In this document: positions 47,141 through 56,774 of the stretch, piece after piece
How positions within the stretch are numbered: the first letter of the stretch is position 1
How the letters are laid out: each line of letters starts with the position of its first letter
From: Pseudomonadota bacterium
GTDB taxonomy: Bacteria; Pseudomonadota; Alphaproteobacteria; Acetobacterales; Acetobacteraceae
DNA length: 64,000 bases
Reading direction: 5' to 3'
Assembly: GCA_021780935.1 (NCBI GenBank)
Contig: JAJXXT010000006.1
Span: forward strand, 82,265-146,264
Program-made: the position numbers and the translations under genes
Notes under the pieces: model-generated
The model's database searches: none
Told to the model about the DNA's origin: nothing
What the model saw: only the letters and a program-made list of their open reading frames with translations

Positions 47141-47175
47141 TATATCTTGAATAGCGATATATCGGTTTTATATCG
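47141..47175. promoter_or_regulatory. repeated TATATC/CGATATATCG sites before the PadR regulator
   Basis: An AT-rich island in a GC-rich region. It contains TATATC at 47141, the perfect 10-base palindrome CGATATATCG at 47155-47164, and TATATCG at 47169-47175, six bases before the ATG. TATATC and the GATATA at 47156-47161 form a further inverted repeat with a 9-base spacer. The spacing suggests two overlapping operators for autoregulation by the PadR protein. Confidence 0.6.
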
Positions 47176-47180
47176 TAGCC

Positions 47181-47756
47181 ATGCAAAACACACACAGACA
47201 CGGCTTCTGCCGACGTTTCGCCCGCTCCGAGCACGCCCTTGAGGAGCAACATGAGCACCGCCACGGACACGGCCCGCATCGCCACGGTTTCGGCGGTCGC
47301 CGCCGGCCCTTCGACCATGGGGAACTGCGGCTGCTGGCATTGTCCATGATCGCCGCCGAGCCGCGCCACGGCTACGAGCTGATGAAAGGCGTCGAGGAGC
47401 GGTTAGGCGGCACCTACAGCCCCAGCCCCGGCGTGATCTACCCCACGCTCGCCTGGCTGGAGGACATGGGGTTCGTGGCCCTCGACACCGCGGAGGCCGG
47501 CCGCAAACGCTACCGCATCACCGCCGAGGGCGAGGCGTTTATCGCGGCCAACCGCTCGGCGCTGGAGGCGCTGGAGGCCAGGCTCGGCAGCGGCGGCGCG
47601 GGCCGCCCGGGCATTCCCGCCCCGGTGCTACGGGCGATGGAAAACCTCAAGCTCGCCATGCGGCTGCGCCTGGCGCGCGGGCCGCTGACGCCCGAGGCCG
47701 CCACGGCGATTGCCGCCGCGCTCGACACCGCGGTGCAAGAGGTCGAGCGAAGCTGA
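47181..47756 (+). CDS. PadR-family regulator with His-rich N-terminus (YqjI-like)
   Basis: A winged-helix repressor of 191 residues. Residues 24-38 are His-rich (HEHRHGHGPHRHGFG), then the PadR domain begins (HGELRLLALSMIAAEPRHGYELM), with SPGVIYPTLAWLEDMGFV as recognition helix and wing, and a C-terminal dimerisation helix. This layout matches YqjI of E. coli, a nickel- and iron-responsive repressor of a ferric reductase. No yqjH-like reductase is in the window, so the target genes are unknown; mbfA, 1.1 kb upstream, is a candidate. The start at 47181 keeps the His-rich part. Confidence 0.85.
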   Translation: MQNTHRHGFCRRFARSEHALEEQHEHRHGHGPHRHGFGGRRRPFDHGELRLLALSMIAAEPRHGYELMKGVEERLGGTYSPSPGVIYPTLAWLEDMGFVALDTAEAGRKRYRITAEGEAFIAANRSALEALEARLGSGGAGRPGIPAPVLRAMENLKLAMRLRLARGPLTPEAATAIAAALDTAVQEVERS

Positions 47757-47807
47757 CCGGCGCGCCCGCCCAGCCGGGTCGGGCGCCCTTGCCCGATTCG
47801 GCGTGGT

Positions 47808-50135
47808 CTACGCCGCCTTTGCCACTGCGCGCCAGATCTGCTCGGGCGTTGCCGGCATGTCGACATGGGTGATGCCGAGCGGCGAGAGCGCATCGACCAC
47901 CGCGTTGATCACCGCCGGCGGGCTGCCAACGGCGCCCGCCTCGCCCGCGCCCTTCACGCCGAGCGGGTTGGTACCGCACGGCACCTCGATGAGATCGACC
48001 TCGATATCCGGCAGGTCGTCGGCGCGCGGCACCGCGTAGTCCATGAAGCTGCCGGAGAGGAGCTGGCCGGAGGATGGGTCGTAGGCGGTCCGCTCCAGCA
48101 CCGCCTGGCCGAACCCCTGGGCGACGCCGCCATGGACCTGGCCACGCACGATCAGCGGATTCACCGCCTTGCCCACGTCGTCGGTCACGGAATAGCGCAC
48201 CACGTCGATCACCCCGGTCTCGGGGTCGATCTCCACCTCCGCGATGTGGCAGCCATTCGGGAAGGTGTGGCTCTTGATCTCCGCCACCTCCGCGGCGTCG
48301 AGCGTGGTCACGTCCTCACCCTTCGCCGCCCGCGCGCGCTGCTGTGCGGCGAGCTCCATGATGCCGATGCCACGGTCGGTGCCGACGATGCCGAACCGTC
48401 CGGCCTCGAAAACGATGTCGGCCGGTGCGGCCTCCAGCGATTCGGAGGCGGCCTTGCGCCCACGTTCGATCACCGTGGTCGCCGTCGCCAGGATCGCCTG
48501 ACCCTCGGAATAGAGGCTGCGCGCGCCGCCGGTGCCACCGCCCACGGGGATCGTGTCGGTGTCGCCCTGGCGCACCCGCACCTTCTCGCCCGGCACGCCG
48601 AGTTGGTCGACGGTGAGCTGCACATAGGCGGTTTCGTGGCCCTGGCCGGTGGACTGGGTGCCGACATAGACATCGACGAAACCATCCTCGGCGAAACGAA
48701 TCTCCGCCCGCTCGGTCGGCGCGCCGCCGGTCGCCTCCAGATAATACGCCATGCCGATCCCGCGCCGCTTGCCGCGCCGGGCCGCCTCCGTCCGCCGCTT
48801 CTCGAACCCAGCCCAGTCCACGGTCTTGGTCGCGTGGTCCAGCACGATGCGGAAATCGCCGGAATCGTAGATTTTGCCCATCGGCGTGCGGTGCGGCATG
48901 CGGTCCGGGGTCACCATGTTGCGCCGGCGCAGCTCCACGCGATCGATGCCGAGCTCGCGGGCCACGGCGTCGACCAGCCGCTCAACGACATAGTTCGCCT
49001 CCGGCCGCCCGGCGCCGCGATAGGCATCGACCGGCACGGTGTTGGTGAACAGGCCGATGACGTTGGCATAGACCGCGCGGAACCCATAGACGCTGGCCAG
49101 CACGCCGGTGCCCGCGCCGGTCGGGATGAAGGGCGCGTAGTTGGAGAGATAGGCGCCCATGTTGGCGATGTTACGGGTGCGCAACGCCAGGAATGTCCCG
49201 TCCTTGTCGACGGCGATCTCGCCCAGGGTGATGTTGTCCCGCCCCTGGGTGTCGGAGAGAAACGCCTCCGAGCGTTCGGACGCCCATTTCACCGGCCGGC
49301 CGAGCTTGCGCGCGGCGTAGCAGGTCAGCACCTGCTCCGGGTACAGGAACAGCTTCATGCCGAACCCGCCGCCGACATCCGGTGTGATGACGCGGAATTT
49401 GTCCGGATCGACCTTGAAGATCGCGCCGGCGAGAAAATTCTTGATGCTCCAGCCGCCCTGCGTGTTGGTGCGCAGCGTCCAGCGCCCGCTGGCCGCGTCG
49501 TAGGCGGCGAGTGCGGCGCGCGCCTCCATCGAGTTCACGACGATGCGGTTGTTCACCACGGTCAGCCGCGTGACATGCGCCGCCTGGGCGAACTGAGCCT
49601 CCACCGCCGCCTTGTCGCCGATCTCCCAGTCAAAGCAGATGTTGCGCGGCGCCTCGGGCCACACCTGCGGCTGGCCAGGATCCATCGCGGTCGCGAGGTC
49701 GGTGGCCGAGGGGCGGATGTCGTAATCAACGACGATCGCCTCGGCCGCGTCGCGCGCCTGCTTGACCGTCTGCGCGACGACGAAGGCAACCGGAGTTCCG
49801 ACATGATGCACCGCGGTGCGCGCCAGCACCGGCCGCTCCGGCGACACCTGGTCGGTGCCGTCGCGGTTCTTCACCTTGGCGGCGCAGGGCAGGGTGCCGA
49901 TATCGTCGGCGTCGAGATCGGCCGCGACATAGACCGCGAGCACACCGGGCATCGTCTTCGCCGTCGCCGTATCGACCGCCACGATCGCGGCGGCCGCGTG
50001 CGGGCTGCGCAGCACCACGCCATGCACCGTGCCCGGAAGCTGGATGTCATCCGTGTAGCTGCCCGCCCCCTTCAGCAGGCGAGGGTCCTCGACGCGGCGG
50101 ACAGGCTGGGCAAGACCGAACTTTTCCACGGGCAT
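47808..50135 (-). CDS. xanthine dehydrogenase-family molybdopterin-binding subunit (CoxL form II)
   Basis: The catalytic molybdenum subunit of a xanthine dehydrogenase/CO dehydrogenase-type hydroxylase, 775 residues. The active-site loop AYRGAGRPEANYVVERL is the form II sequence; true form I CO dehydrogenases read AYxCSFR, so CO oxidation is unlikely. The cofactor-binding GGGFGMKLFLYPEQ motif and a C-terminal GVKGAGEAGAVGSPPAVINAV with the conserved catalytic Glu are present. I start at ATG 50135 (MPVEKFGLAQPVRRVEDP). The FAD and iron-sulphur subunits normally encoded beside it (coxM, coxS) are absent here. Substrate unknown: aldehydes, purines or N-heterocycles. Confidence 0.92.
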   Translation of the reverse strand: MPVEKFGLAQPVRRVEDPRLLKGAGSYTDDIQLPGTVHGVVLRSPHAAAAIVAVDTATAKTMPGVLAVYVAADLDADDIGTLPCAAKVKNRDGTDQVSPERPVLARTAVHHVGTPVAFVVAQTVKQARDAAEAIVVDYDIRPSATDLATAMDPGQPQVWPEAPRNICFDWEIGDKAAVEAQFAQAAHVTRLTVVNNRIVVNSMEARAALAAYDAASGRWTLRTNTQGGWSIKNFLAGAIFKVDPDKFRVITPDVGGGFGMKLFLYPEQVLTCYAARKLGRPVKWASERSEAFLSDTQGRDNITLGEIAVDKDGTFLALRTRNIANMGAYLSNYAPFIPTGAGTGVLASVYGFRAVYANVIGLFTNTVPVDAYRGAGRPEANYVVERLVDAVARELGIDRVELRRRNMVTPDRMPHRTPMGKIYDSGDFRIVLDHATKTVDWAGFEKRRTEAARRGKRRGIGMAYYLEATGGAPTERAEIRFAEDGFVDVYVGTQSTGQGHETAYVQLTVDQLGVPGEKVRVRQGDTDTIPVGGGTGGARSLYSEGQAILATATTVIERGRKAASESLEAAPADIVFEAGRFGIVGTDRGIGIMELAAQQRARAAKGEDVTTLDAAEVAEIKSHTFPNGCHIAEVEIDPETGVIDVVRYSVTDDVGKAVNPLIVRGQVHGGVAQGFGQAVLERTAYDPSSGQLLSGSFMDYAVPRADDLPDIEVDLIEVPCGTNPLGVKGAGEAGAVGSPPAVINAVVDALSPLGITHVDMPATPEQIWRAVAKAA

Positions 50136-50144
50136 TCTCCGGCG

Positions 50145-50157
50145 ATGGGTCACCCAT
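50145..50157. promoter_or_regulatory. 13-base palindrome just upstream of the coxL-like gene
   Basis: ATGGGT-C-ACCCAT is a perfect palindrome around one base, nine bases before the coxL-like start codon on the minus strand. It could be an operator or an mRNA hairpin over the ribosome-binding region. No regulator gene lies next to it. Confidence 0.3.
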
Positions 50158-50224
50158 AGTCTAGTCACGGGGCGGCAAACGCCAACCCCCCTCGCTCACC
50201 TCCTTGACCGCCTCGTTGGGCGTT

Positions 50225-53200
50225 TCAGCGCCGCCGGCCCGAGAAACGCCCCTTGATCCGCTCCCGCAGCGATTGCACCGAGACGTAGAGCATCGGGATC
50301 ACGAAAATACCGAGGCTGGTGGCGCCGATCATGCCAGCGAAAACCGGCGTGCCGACGGCGCGGCGTGACAGCATCGCCGCCCCCGTGGCCGTTACCAGCG
50401 GCAACAGCCCGAGCACAAAGGCGATCGAGGTCATGACCACGGCGCGGAACCGCATGCGCGCACCCATCACCGCGGCATCGCGGATCGACATCCCCTCCTC
50501 ACGCCGCTCCTTGGCGAACTCGACGATCAGGATGCCGTTCTTTGCCGCCAGCGCGATCAGTACCACGAGCCCGATCTGCCCGTAGAGGTCGAGCGAGACA
50601 TGCGCGATGGTGATGCCGACGAAGGCCCCGAGCACGCCGATGGCAACCGAGAGCAGCACCGGGATCGGGATCATCCAGCTCTCGTAGAGCGCCACCAGGA
50701 ACAGGTAGGCGAACAGCACCGAGAGTGCGAGGATCGGCCCGGTCTGCCCCTGCGAGTGAGCCTCCTGATACGAGGTGCCGGTCCACTCGAAGCCATAGCC
50801 GGGCGGCAATGTCCGGTTCGAGATCGCGGCCATGGTGGCGAGCGCCGTACCGGAGGAGACCCCCGGCGCGGGGGAGCCGCTGATCGAGATCGAGCGATAA
50901 TTGTCATACCGCGTGATCACCTGCGGCCCGAGCACGAAATGCGCGGTTGCCAACGCCCGCAATGGCACCATCGTTCCGGTGCTGTTGCGCACATAGATGC
51001 GCCACAGCGCGCTGGCATCGGCGCGGTCGGCCTGGTCGCCCTCGATGTTGACCTGCCAGGTTCGCCCGTAGAGGTTGAAGTCATTGACATAGGTGCCGCC
51101 CAGCGTCGCCTGCAGCGTGCTGAAAATATCGGCGACGTTGACCCCCAGCGCCTCCGCCTTGGCGCGGTCGATATTGAGGTAGAGCGAGGGCGTGGTGGCG
51201 CTGTAGGTCGAGAACACCCGCGTGAGCTGGTGGTTTGAATTCGCGGCACCGAGCAGCCCCTGCATCGCGCTCGCCATCGCCACCGGGCTCTGCCCTTCGA
51301 GCGCCTGCAACTGATACTCGAACCCGCCCGAGGTGGAGAGCCCGATGATCGGTGGCAGGTTGAAGGGAAAGATCTCGGCCGAAGGTATCTGTGACACCGC
51401 GCCGAACACCCGCCCGATCACCGCCTGGGCGCGATCGGCCGCCGCCGTGCGGTCCGCGAACGGCTTGAGGCCCGCGACGATGAACGCGGCGTTGCTCTCG
51501 GCGCCGCCGTCGAGCAGCGAGAATCCGACGATCGAGAGCGTTCTCGCGACCTGCGGCTGGGCGCGCAGAATCGCCTCGACCCGAGCCGCCACCGCCTGCG
51601 TGCGCGCGACCGAGGCGCCATCCGGCAGCTGCACGTTCACAAAAAACGCGCCCTGGTCCTCGGATGGCAGGAATCCGGTCGGCGTGATCCTGGACAGCGA
51701 CCAGATGCCGAACCCGGCCGCGGCCACGGCCACGATGCCGAGAATGGAGACCCGCACCAGCCGACGCACCACCGCGGCATAGCCGTTTCGCACCTTGTCG
51801 ATGCCGCGCCCGAGCCGTTGCATCGGTCCGCGCGACGAGCCCCCCGGCCGCAGGAACACCGCGCACAGCGCCGGCGACAGCGTCAGCGCGTTGGTTGCCG
51901 AGATCAGCATCGCGATGGTGATGGTGATCGCGAATTGCCGAAACAGCTCGCCCGAGACACCAGGGATGAACGCGATCGGCACGAACACCGACAGCAGCAC
52001 CAGGCTGATCGCGATCACCGGGCCGGTGATCTGGCGCATCGCCTTCTTGGTCGCCTCGGCCGGGGTCAGCTCCGGCTCTTCCTCCATCACGCGCTCGACG
52101 TTCTCGACGACCACGATCGCATCATCGACGACGACACCGATGGCAAGCACGAGGGCGAGCAGGGAGACGGTGTTGGCGGAAAATCCGATCAGCAGCAGCA
52201 CCGCGAACGTGCCGATCAGGCTCACCGGCACCGCGACGGCGGGGATGATGGTGGCGCGCAGCTTGCCCAGGAACAGAAACACCACCAGCACCACCAGCAC
52301 GAACGCCTCGCCGAGCGTGGTGATGACCTCGTGAATCGTGTCGCCCACGAAGGTCGAGCTGTCGTAGAAGGTGATGCGCTTGAGCCCGGGCGGGAAGCGT
52401 GACTGCAGCCCGTTCAGCGTCCGTTCCACGGCGGCCGAGGTGGCGACCGCGTTCGCCCCCGGCGCGAGGTAGATGCCGATGGAAACCGCCGGCTGGCCGT
52501 CATAGCGCGACAGCGTCGCCTCGCTCTGCGCGCCAAGCTCGACGCGTGCCACGTCCTTCACCCGCAGCATCGAGCCATCGGGGTTGGCGCGCAGGATGAT
52601 GTCGCCGAACTGCTTGGGCGTGGTGAGGCGGCCCTGCGTCTGCAGGTTGTACTGGAACTGCACGCCCTGGCTGATCGGCCGTGCGCCGATCTGGCCCACC
52701 GCCGCCTGCTGGTTCTGCGCCTGGATCGCCGTGATCACGTCCTGCGGCGTGAGCCCGAGCTGCACCAGCCGCGAGGTGCGGAACCAGATGCGCATGGAAT
52801 AATTCTGCGCACCGAACAGGAAGGCCTGGCCCACGCCCGGCGTGCGGGACAGCGCGTCGAGCACGTTGATGGTGACGTAGTTGCTGATGAACAGCGGCGT
52901 CAGCTTGCCGCCCGGCGAGTAGAACTGCACGAATTTCAGGATCGCGGAGCTTTGCTTCTGAACCGTCACACCTTCGCGCTGCACTTCCTGCGGCAGCCGC
53001 GACAGCACCGCCTGGACGCGGTTGTTGACGTTGACCGTATCGATATCGGGGTTGGTCCCCAGCGCGAAGCTGACGGTGAGGTTGTAGGTGCCGTCATTGC
53101 CGCTGGTGGATTTCATGTACAGCATCTTGTCGACGCCGTTGATCTGCGCCTCCAGCGGCTGCGCGACCGTGCTCTCCACCACCGCGGCCGAGGCGCCAGG

Positions 53201-53350
53201 ATAGCTGGTTGAAACCTTCACCTGCGGCGGCACGATGTCCGGGAACTGCGCCACGGGGATGCGCGTGAGCGCGATGCCGCCCGCAAGCGTGATCAGGATC
53301 GCGATGACGACCGCGAGCCGCGGCCGATCGATGAAAATGCCGGAGATCAC
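50225..53350 (-). CDS. RND efflux transporter, HAE1 family (AcrB-like)
   Basis: Proton-driven inner-membrane pump of a tripartite drug efflux system, 1041 residues with twelve membrane segments and two large periplasmic loops. It starts [18 protein letters not shown]. The fourth membrane segment carries the proton-relay Asp pair ([20 protein letters not shown]). It lies 13 bases downstream of the adaptor gene and shares its operon. No TolC-type channel gene is adjacent, so it must use one encoded elsewhere. Confidence 0.96.
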   Translation of the reverse strand: MISGIFIDRPRLAVVIAILITLAGGIALTRIPVAQFPDIVPPQVKVSTSYPGASAAVVESTVAQPLEAQINGVDKMLYMKSTSGNDGTYNLTVSFALGTNPDIDTVNVNNRVQAVLSRLPQEVQREGVTVQKQSSAILKFVQFYSPGGKLTPLFISNYVTINVLDALSRTPGVGQAFLFGAQNYSMRIWFRTSRLVQLGLTPQDVITAIQAQNQQAAVGQIGARPISQGVQFQYNLQTQGRLTTPKQFGDIILRANPDGSMLRVKDVARVELGAQSEATLSRYDGQPAVSIGIYLAPGANAVATSAAVERTLNGLQSRFPPGLKRITFYDSSTFVGDTIHEVITTLGEAFVLVVLVVFLFLGKLRATIIPAVAVPVSLIGTFAVLLLIGFSANTVSLLALVLAIGVVVDDAIVVVENVERVMEEEPELTPAEATKKAMRQITGPVIAISLVLLSVFVPIAFIPGVSGELFRQFAITITIAMLISATNALTLSPALCAVFLRPGGSSRGPMQRLGRGIDKVRNGYAAVVRRLVRVSILGIVAVAAAGFGIWSLSRITPTGFLPSEDQGAFFVNVQLPDGASVARTQAVAARVEAILRAQPQVARTLSIVGFSLLDGGAESNAAFIVAGLKPFADRTAAADRAQAVIGRVFGAVSQIPSAEIFPFNLPPIIGLSTSGGFEYQLQALEGQSPVAMASAMQGLLGAANSNHQLTRVFSTYSATTPSLYLNIDRAKAEALGVNVADIFSTLQATLGGTYVNDFNLYGRTWQVNIEGDQADRADASALWRIYVRNSTGTMVPLRALATAHFVLGPQVITRYDNYRSISISGSPAPGVSSGTALATMAAISNRTLPPGYGFEWTGTSYQEAHSQGQTGPILALSVLFAYLFLVALYESWMIPIPVLLSVAIGVLGAFVGITIAHVSLDLYGQIGLVVLIALAAKNGILIVEFAKERREEGMSIRDAAVMGARMRFRAVVMTSIAFVLGLLPLVTATGAAMLSRRAVGTPVFAGMIGATSLGIFVIPMLYVSVQSLRERIKGRFSGRRR

Positions 53351-53363
53351 CTGGCGGACCGCT

Positions 53364-54524
53364 TCAGGGCTTGGCCGGCGCGGGCGGCGCGAACGGGTGC
53401 GGGTTGACCACGATCCCCGGCCGGACGCGCTGCAGCCCGTCCACCACCACCTCCTCGCCCGGCTTCAGCCCGGTGGCGATGGCCGCGACGGTGTCGGTGG
53501 ATTGCCCCAGCGTTACCCGCCGGATTGAGACATGTTTCGTTGCATCAACGACATAGACGAAGCTGCCAAGCTGGTCGGACAGCACCGCCTGGCGAGGCAC
53601 GCCGAGCACCGTCACCGGCTGCACGCCCTCGACCAGCACCGAAACGAACTCCCCGTTCGCCAGTTCCCGATTGCCGGGGTCGTTCGGCCTGGCCCCGGGG
53701 AGCAGCGGGTTCGGGATGCTCGCACGCATCATCAGCGTGTCCGTGGTCGGCGAGACGGTGGGGTCGATGTAGTTCACCGTTCCGACCTCGTTGTAGAGCT
53801 TGCCGTCGGGCAGGCGCAGGCGCACCCGTACCGCCTTGAACCCGCCCTGCTTCGCGTATTTGTCGCGCAGGTCCAGCGCCTCGCGCGTCGCCACGGGGAA
53901 CAGCACATACATCGGGTCCTGGCTGACGATGGTCGCCAGCGCGCCGGAGGTGGGGCTCACCACGTTCCCCACCGAGATGTTGCTGCGGCTGATCTTGCCG
54001 GCGATCGGCGCGCGGATTTCCGTGTAGCCGAGGTTGATATCGGCGGCCTGCAGGTTGGCCTCGGCGCTGGCGAGCTGGGCTGCTTGGCTCTGCTGGGCGG
54101 CGAGCGCGTCATCCACCGTCGAGCGCTGCCCCGCCGGCGTGCCGAGCAGCGCCTGCGCGCGCCGCAGCGTCAGCGTGGCGTTAGCGAGCAGCGCCCGGTT
54201 CTGCGCCACCGTCGCCCGCGCCGCCGCGACACTGGCCTCGAACGGGCCGCGCTCCAGCGTGTAGAGCAACTGGCCCTTGCGGACCTCGGCGCCCTCGGTG
54301 AACCGCCGCGCGGTGAGGAATGCCGTCACCCGCGCCACCAACGCCACGGTCCGGACGGCCTGCACGCGGCCGACGAAACGGCTGGTCTCCGTCACCTGCT
54401 CGGGCCGCGCCGCGAAAACCCCCACCGCCGGCGGGCCACCGGGGCCGAATTGCGCGTGGGCCGCCTGGACACACCCCAGGAAAATGGCACCGAAAAGCAC
54501 CGGCGCAAGGAAGGAAAGCCGCAT
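53364..54524 (-). CDS. RND efflux periplasmic adaptor (AcrA-like)
   Basis: Membrane-fusion subunit that links the pump to the outer membrane, 386 residues. A signal peptide starts [17 protein letters not shown] and contains a Cys (GCVQAAHA), but the VQ after it suggests cleavage at AHA rather than lipidation. The family order follows: barrel, half-lipoyl ([17 protein letters not shown]), alpha-hairpin (about residues 100-165), second half-lipoyl ([25 protein letters not shown]). ATG 54524 is chosen to place the signal peptide first. No local AcrR-type repressor is present. Confidence 0.94.
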   Translation of the reverse strand: MRLSFLAPVLFGAIFLGCVQAAHAQFGPGGPPAVGVFAARPEQVTETSRFVGRVQAVRTVALVARVTAFLTARRFTEGAEVRKGQLLYTLERGPFEASVAAARATVAQNRALLANATLTLRRAQALLGTPAGQRSTVDDALAAQQSQAAQLASAEANLQAADINLGYTEIRAPIAGKISRSNISVGNVVSPTSGALATIVSQDPMYVLFPVATREALDLRDKYAKQGGFKAVRVRLRLPDGKLYNEVGTVNYIDPTVSPTTDTLMMRASIPNPLLPGARPNDPGNRELANGEFVSVLVEGVQPVTVLGVPRQAVLSDQLGSFVYVVDATKHVSIRRVTLGQSTDTVAAIATGLKPGEEVVVDGLQRVRPGIVVNPHPFAPPAPAKP

Positions 54525-54650
54525 CGAGACCCTCTTGTTGGGGGGAAAACGTCCGCGCAGATATGGCATGCATTGCCGCACTTGCGAGATTTTTCTGCCG
54601 CGCTCAAGTTTCTGCACCTACCACACGGTCACCATCGGAGGGAAAAGTCC

Positions 54651-55571
54651 ATGGCAGAGCACGTCACGGTCTGCGAGGTCGGCCCGCGCGACGGCCTGCA
54701 GATGGCCAGCACGATGATGGCCACCCCCGCCAAGATCGCCTGGATCCGTGCCATCGCCGCCGCCGGTGTGCGCGAGATCGAGGTCGGCAGCTTCGTTCCC
54801 CCCAAGCTGATCCCGCAGATGGCCGACACCGCGGAGGTGGTGCGCGCCACGATCGACCTGCCGGGGGTCACCATCGTCGCACTCGCGCCGAACCTGCGCG
54901 GCGCCATGGGCGCCTACGAGGCCGGGGCGCACCGTGTCAGCATCCCGGTTTCGGTCAGCGAGGGCCACAGCCGCGCCAACCTCAACCGCTCGCCGATGGA
55001 GCAGGCAGCCGAAGTCGGGCGCATCGTCCAGTGGGTGCGCGCCCAGCCGCGCCGCATGGAGGTGGAAGCCGCCTGCTCGACGGCGTTTGGCTGCTCCATC
55101 GACGGCGTCGTGCCGGAGGCGGCCGTGCTGCGCGTCGCCGAGGCACTGGCCGCGCACGCGCCGGACTCACTCGCCCTCGCCGACACCGTGGGCTACGCCA
55201 ACCCGGCCCAGGTGAAATCCCTCGTCCGCGCCACGCGCGCCGCGGTCGGGCGCGTCTTCACCGGCCTGCATCTGCACGACACGATGGGGCTCGGCCTCGC
55301 CAACGCGCTCGCGGGGCTGGAGGAAGGCATCCGCGATTTCGACGCCGCGCTAGCCGGCCTCGGCGGCTGCCCCTTCGCACCCGGCGCCTCCGGCAACATC
55401 GTGACCGAGGACCTCGTGTTCATGCTCGAGAGCATGGGCTTCGCGACCGGCATCGACCTCGCGAAGCTGCTGGCTGCCCGCCGCCCGCTGCACGAGGGCC
55501 TGCCGGCGGAGCCGATGCACAGCCAGGTTGCCAAGGCCGGTATCCCGAAGACGTTCCGCGCGGCCGCCTGA
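54651..55571 (+). CDS. HMG-CoA-lyase-like enzyme
   Basis: A DRE-TIM metallolyase of 306 residues that would cleave 3-hydroxy-3-methylglutaryl-CoA or a related 3-hydroxyacyl-CoA to acetyl-CoA plus a keto product. EVGPRDGLQ is at residues 8-16 and supplies the metal-binding Asp. VEAACSTAFGCSI lies near residue 140, GLHLHDTMGLGLANAL near residue 205, and the lyase signature LAGLGGCPFAPGASGN near residue 240 includes the catalytic Cys. GGAGGGAAAAGTCC precedes the ATG. A CoA-transferase gene starts five bases after the stop. Confidence 0.93.
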   Translation: MAEHVTVCEVGPRDGLQMASTMMATPAKIAWIRAIAAAGVREIEVGSFVPPKLIPQMADTAEVVRATIDLPGVTIVALAPNLRGAMGAYEAGAHRVSIPVSVSEGHSRANLNRSPMEQAAEVGRIVQWVRAQPRRMEVEAACSTAFGCSIDGVVPEAAVLRVAEALAAHAPDSLALADTVGYANPAQVKSLVRATRAAVGRVFTGLHLHDTMGLGLANALAGLEEGIRDFDAALAGLGGCPFAPGASGNIVTEDLVFMLESMGFATGIDLAKLLAARRPLHEGLPAEPMHSQVAKAGIPKTFRAAA

Positions 55572-55576
55572 TCGCC

Positions 55577-56749
55577 ATGGACCTGCCGCTCCAGGGGATT
55601 CGCATCGTCGAGTTCGTGCACATGATCATGGGGCCGACCACAGGCCTGGTGCTCGGCGATCTCGGCGCCGACGTGATCAAGGTGGAACCCTTCCCAGCCG
55701 GCGACAACACGCGCCGCCTGACCGGCGCCGGCGCCGGTTTCTTCACGTTGATGAACCGCAACAAGCGCAGCATCGCCGTCGATATGAAGCAGCCGGCGGG
55801 GCTGGCGCTGGTCAAGCGCCTCGTCGCCACCGCCGACGCGGTGGTGGAAAATTTCCGCCCCGGCGCGATGGACAAGCTCGGCCTCGGCGCCGCGGCGCTG
55901 ATGGCGGAAAACCCGCGCCTGATCTACTGTTCCTGCAAAGGCTTCCTGCCCGGCCCCTATGATCATCGCGTCGCTCTCGACGAGGTGGTGCAGATGATGG
56001 GCGGGCTTGCCTACATGACCGGCTTCCGCGACCGGCCGCTGCGCGCGGGCAGCTCGGTCAACGACATCATGGGCGGCATGTTCGGCGCCATCGGCATCCT
56101 CGCCGCCATCGAGGAGCGGCACCGCACTGGGCGCGGCCGTCACATCCAGTCCGGCCTGTTCGAGAACAACACGCTGCTAGTCGCCCAGCACATGGCGCAA
56201 TACGCGATCACCGGCCAGGAGGCGCCGCCGATGACCGACCGCCGCCCCGCCTGGCCGATCTACGACATCTTCGAGACCAGCGACGGCAGGCTGTTCATCG
56301 GTGTCGTAACGGATACGCAATGGGTCATCTTCTGCGAGGCGTTCGGCCTGCCGGAGCTTGCCAACGATCCGGCGCTCGCCAGTTCCGCCCAGCGCGTCGC
56401 GGCCCGCGACCGCACGCTGCCGCGCGTCGCCGAGGCGCTGAAGCGCTACACGACGAAGGACCTCGCCGAACGCTGCGAAAAACTCGGCCTGCCCTTCGCG
56501 CCGATCACCCGGCCGGTGGAGTTGTTCGACGACCCGCACCTCAATGCGGCCGGGGGCCTGGTGCCGGTGACGCTGCCGGACGGCCGCACCAGCAAGCTCC
56601 CGGCGCTGCCCGTTGCCATTGACGGCAAGCGCCCCGGCCTCAGGCGCGACATTCCCGCGATCGGCCAGCAATCGGACGAGATCGCGCGGGAGCTCGGATT
56701 TTCCGACGCCGAGATCGCGACGCTGCGGGAGGGAAAGACCATCGGATAG
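55577..56749 (+). CDS. family III (CaiB/BaiF) acyl-CoA transferase
   Basis: Moves CoA between carboxylic acids through an aspartyl- or glutamyl-CoA anhydride. It has 390 residues. The N-terminus is LQGIRIVEFVHMIMGPTTGLVLGDLGADVIKVEPF, then KRSIAVDMKQPAGLALVKRL and NFRPGAMDKLG. The position where most members have the catalytic Asp reads SGLFENN, so the residue is Glu or has shifted; some relatives tolerate this. With the lyase it likely activates a hydroxy-dicarboxylic acid as CoA ester and then cleaves it. Acceptor and donor are not known. Confidence 0.9.
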   Translation: MDLPLQGIRIVEFVHMIMGPTTGLVLGDLGADVIKVEPFPAGDNTRRLTGAGAGFFTLMNRNKRSIAVDMKQPAGLALVKRLVATADAVVENFRPGAMDKLGLGAAALMAENPRLIYCSCKGFLPGPYDHRVALDEVVQMMGGLAYMTGFRDRPLRAGSSVNDIMGGMFGAIGILAAIEERHRTGRGRHIQSGLFENNTLLVAQHMAQYAITGQEAPPMTDRRPAWPIYDIFETSDGRLFIGVVTDTQWVIFCEAFGLPELANDPALASSAQRVAARDRTLPRVAEALKRYTTKDLAERCEKLGLPFAPITRPVELFDDPHLNAAGGLVPVTLPDGRTSKLPALPVAIDGKRPGLRRDIPAIGQQSDEIARELGFSDAEIATLREGKTIG

Positions 56750-56774
56750 CGGCCCAACGCCGCCAGGAATTCTC

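Noticed and set aside
47808..50135. Aerobic CO dehydrogenase
   Set aside because: The active-site loop is AYRGAGR (form II) and lacks the Cys of AYxCSFR; partner genes are missing as well.
47865..50159. A plus-strand open frame of 764 codons opposite the coxL-like gene
   Set aside because: Rich in His, Arg and Gly without any domain; the opposite strand encodes an unbroken molybdoenzyme subunit.
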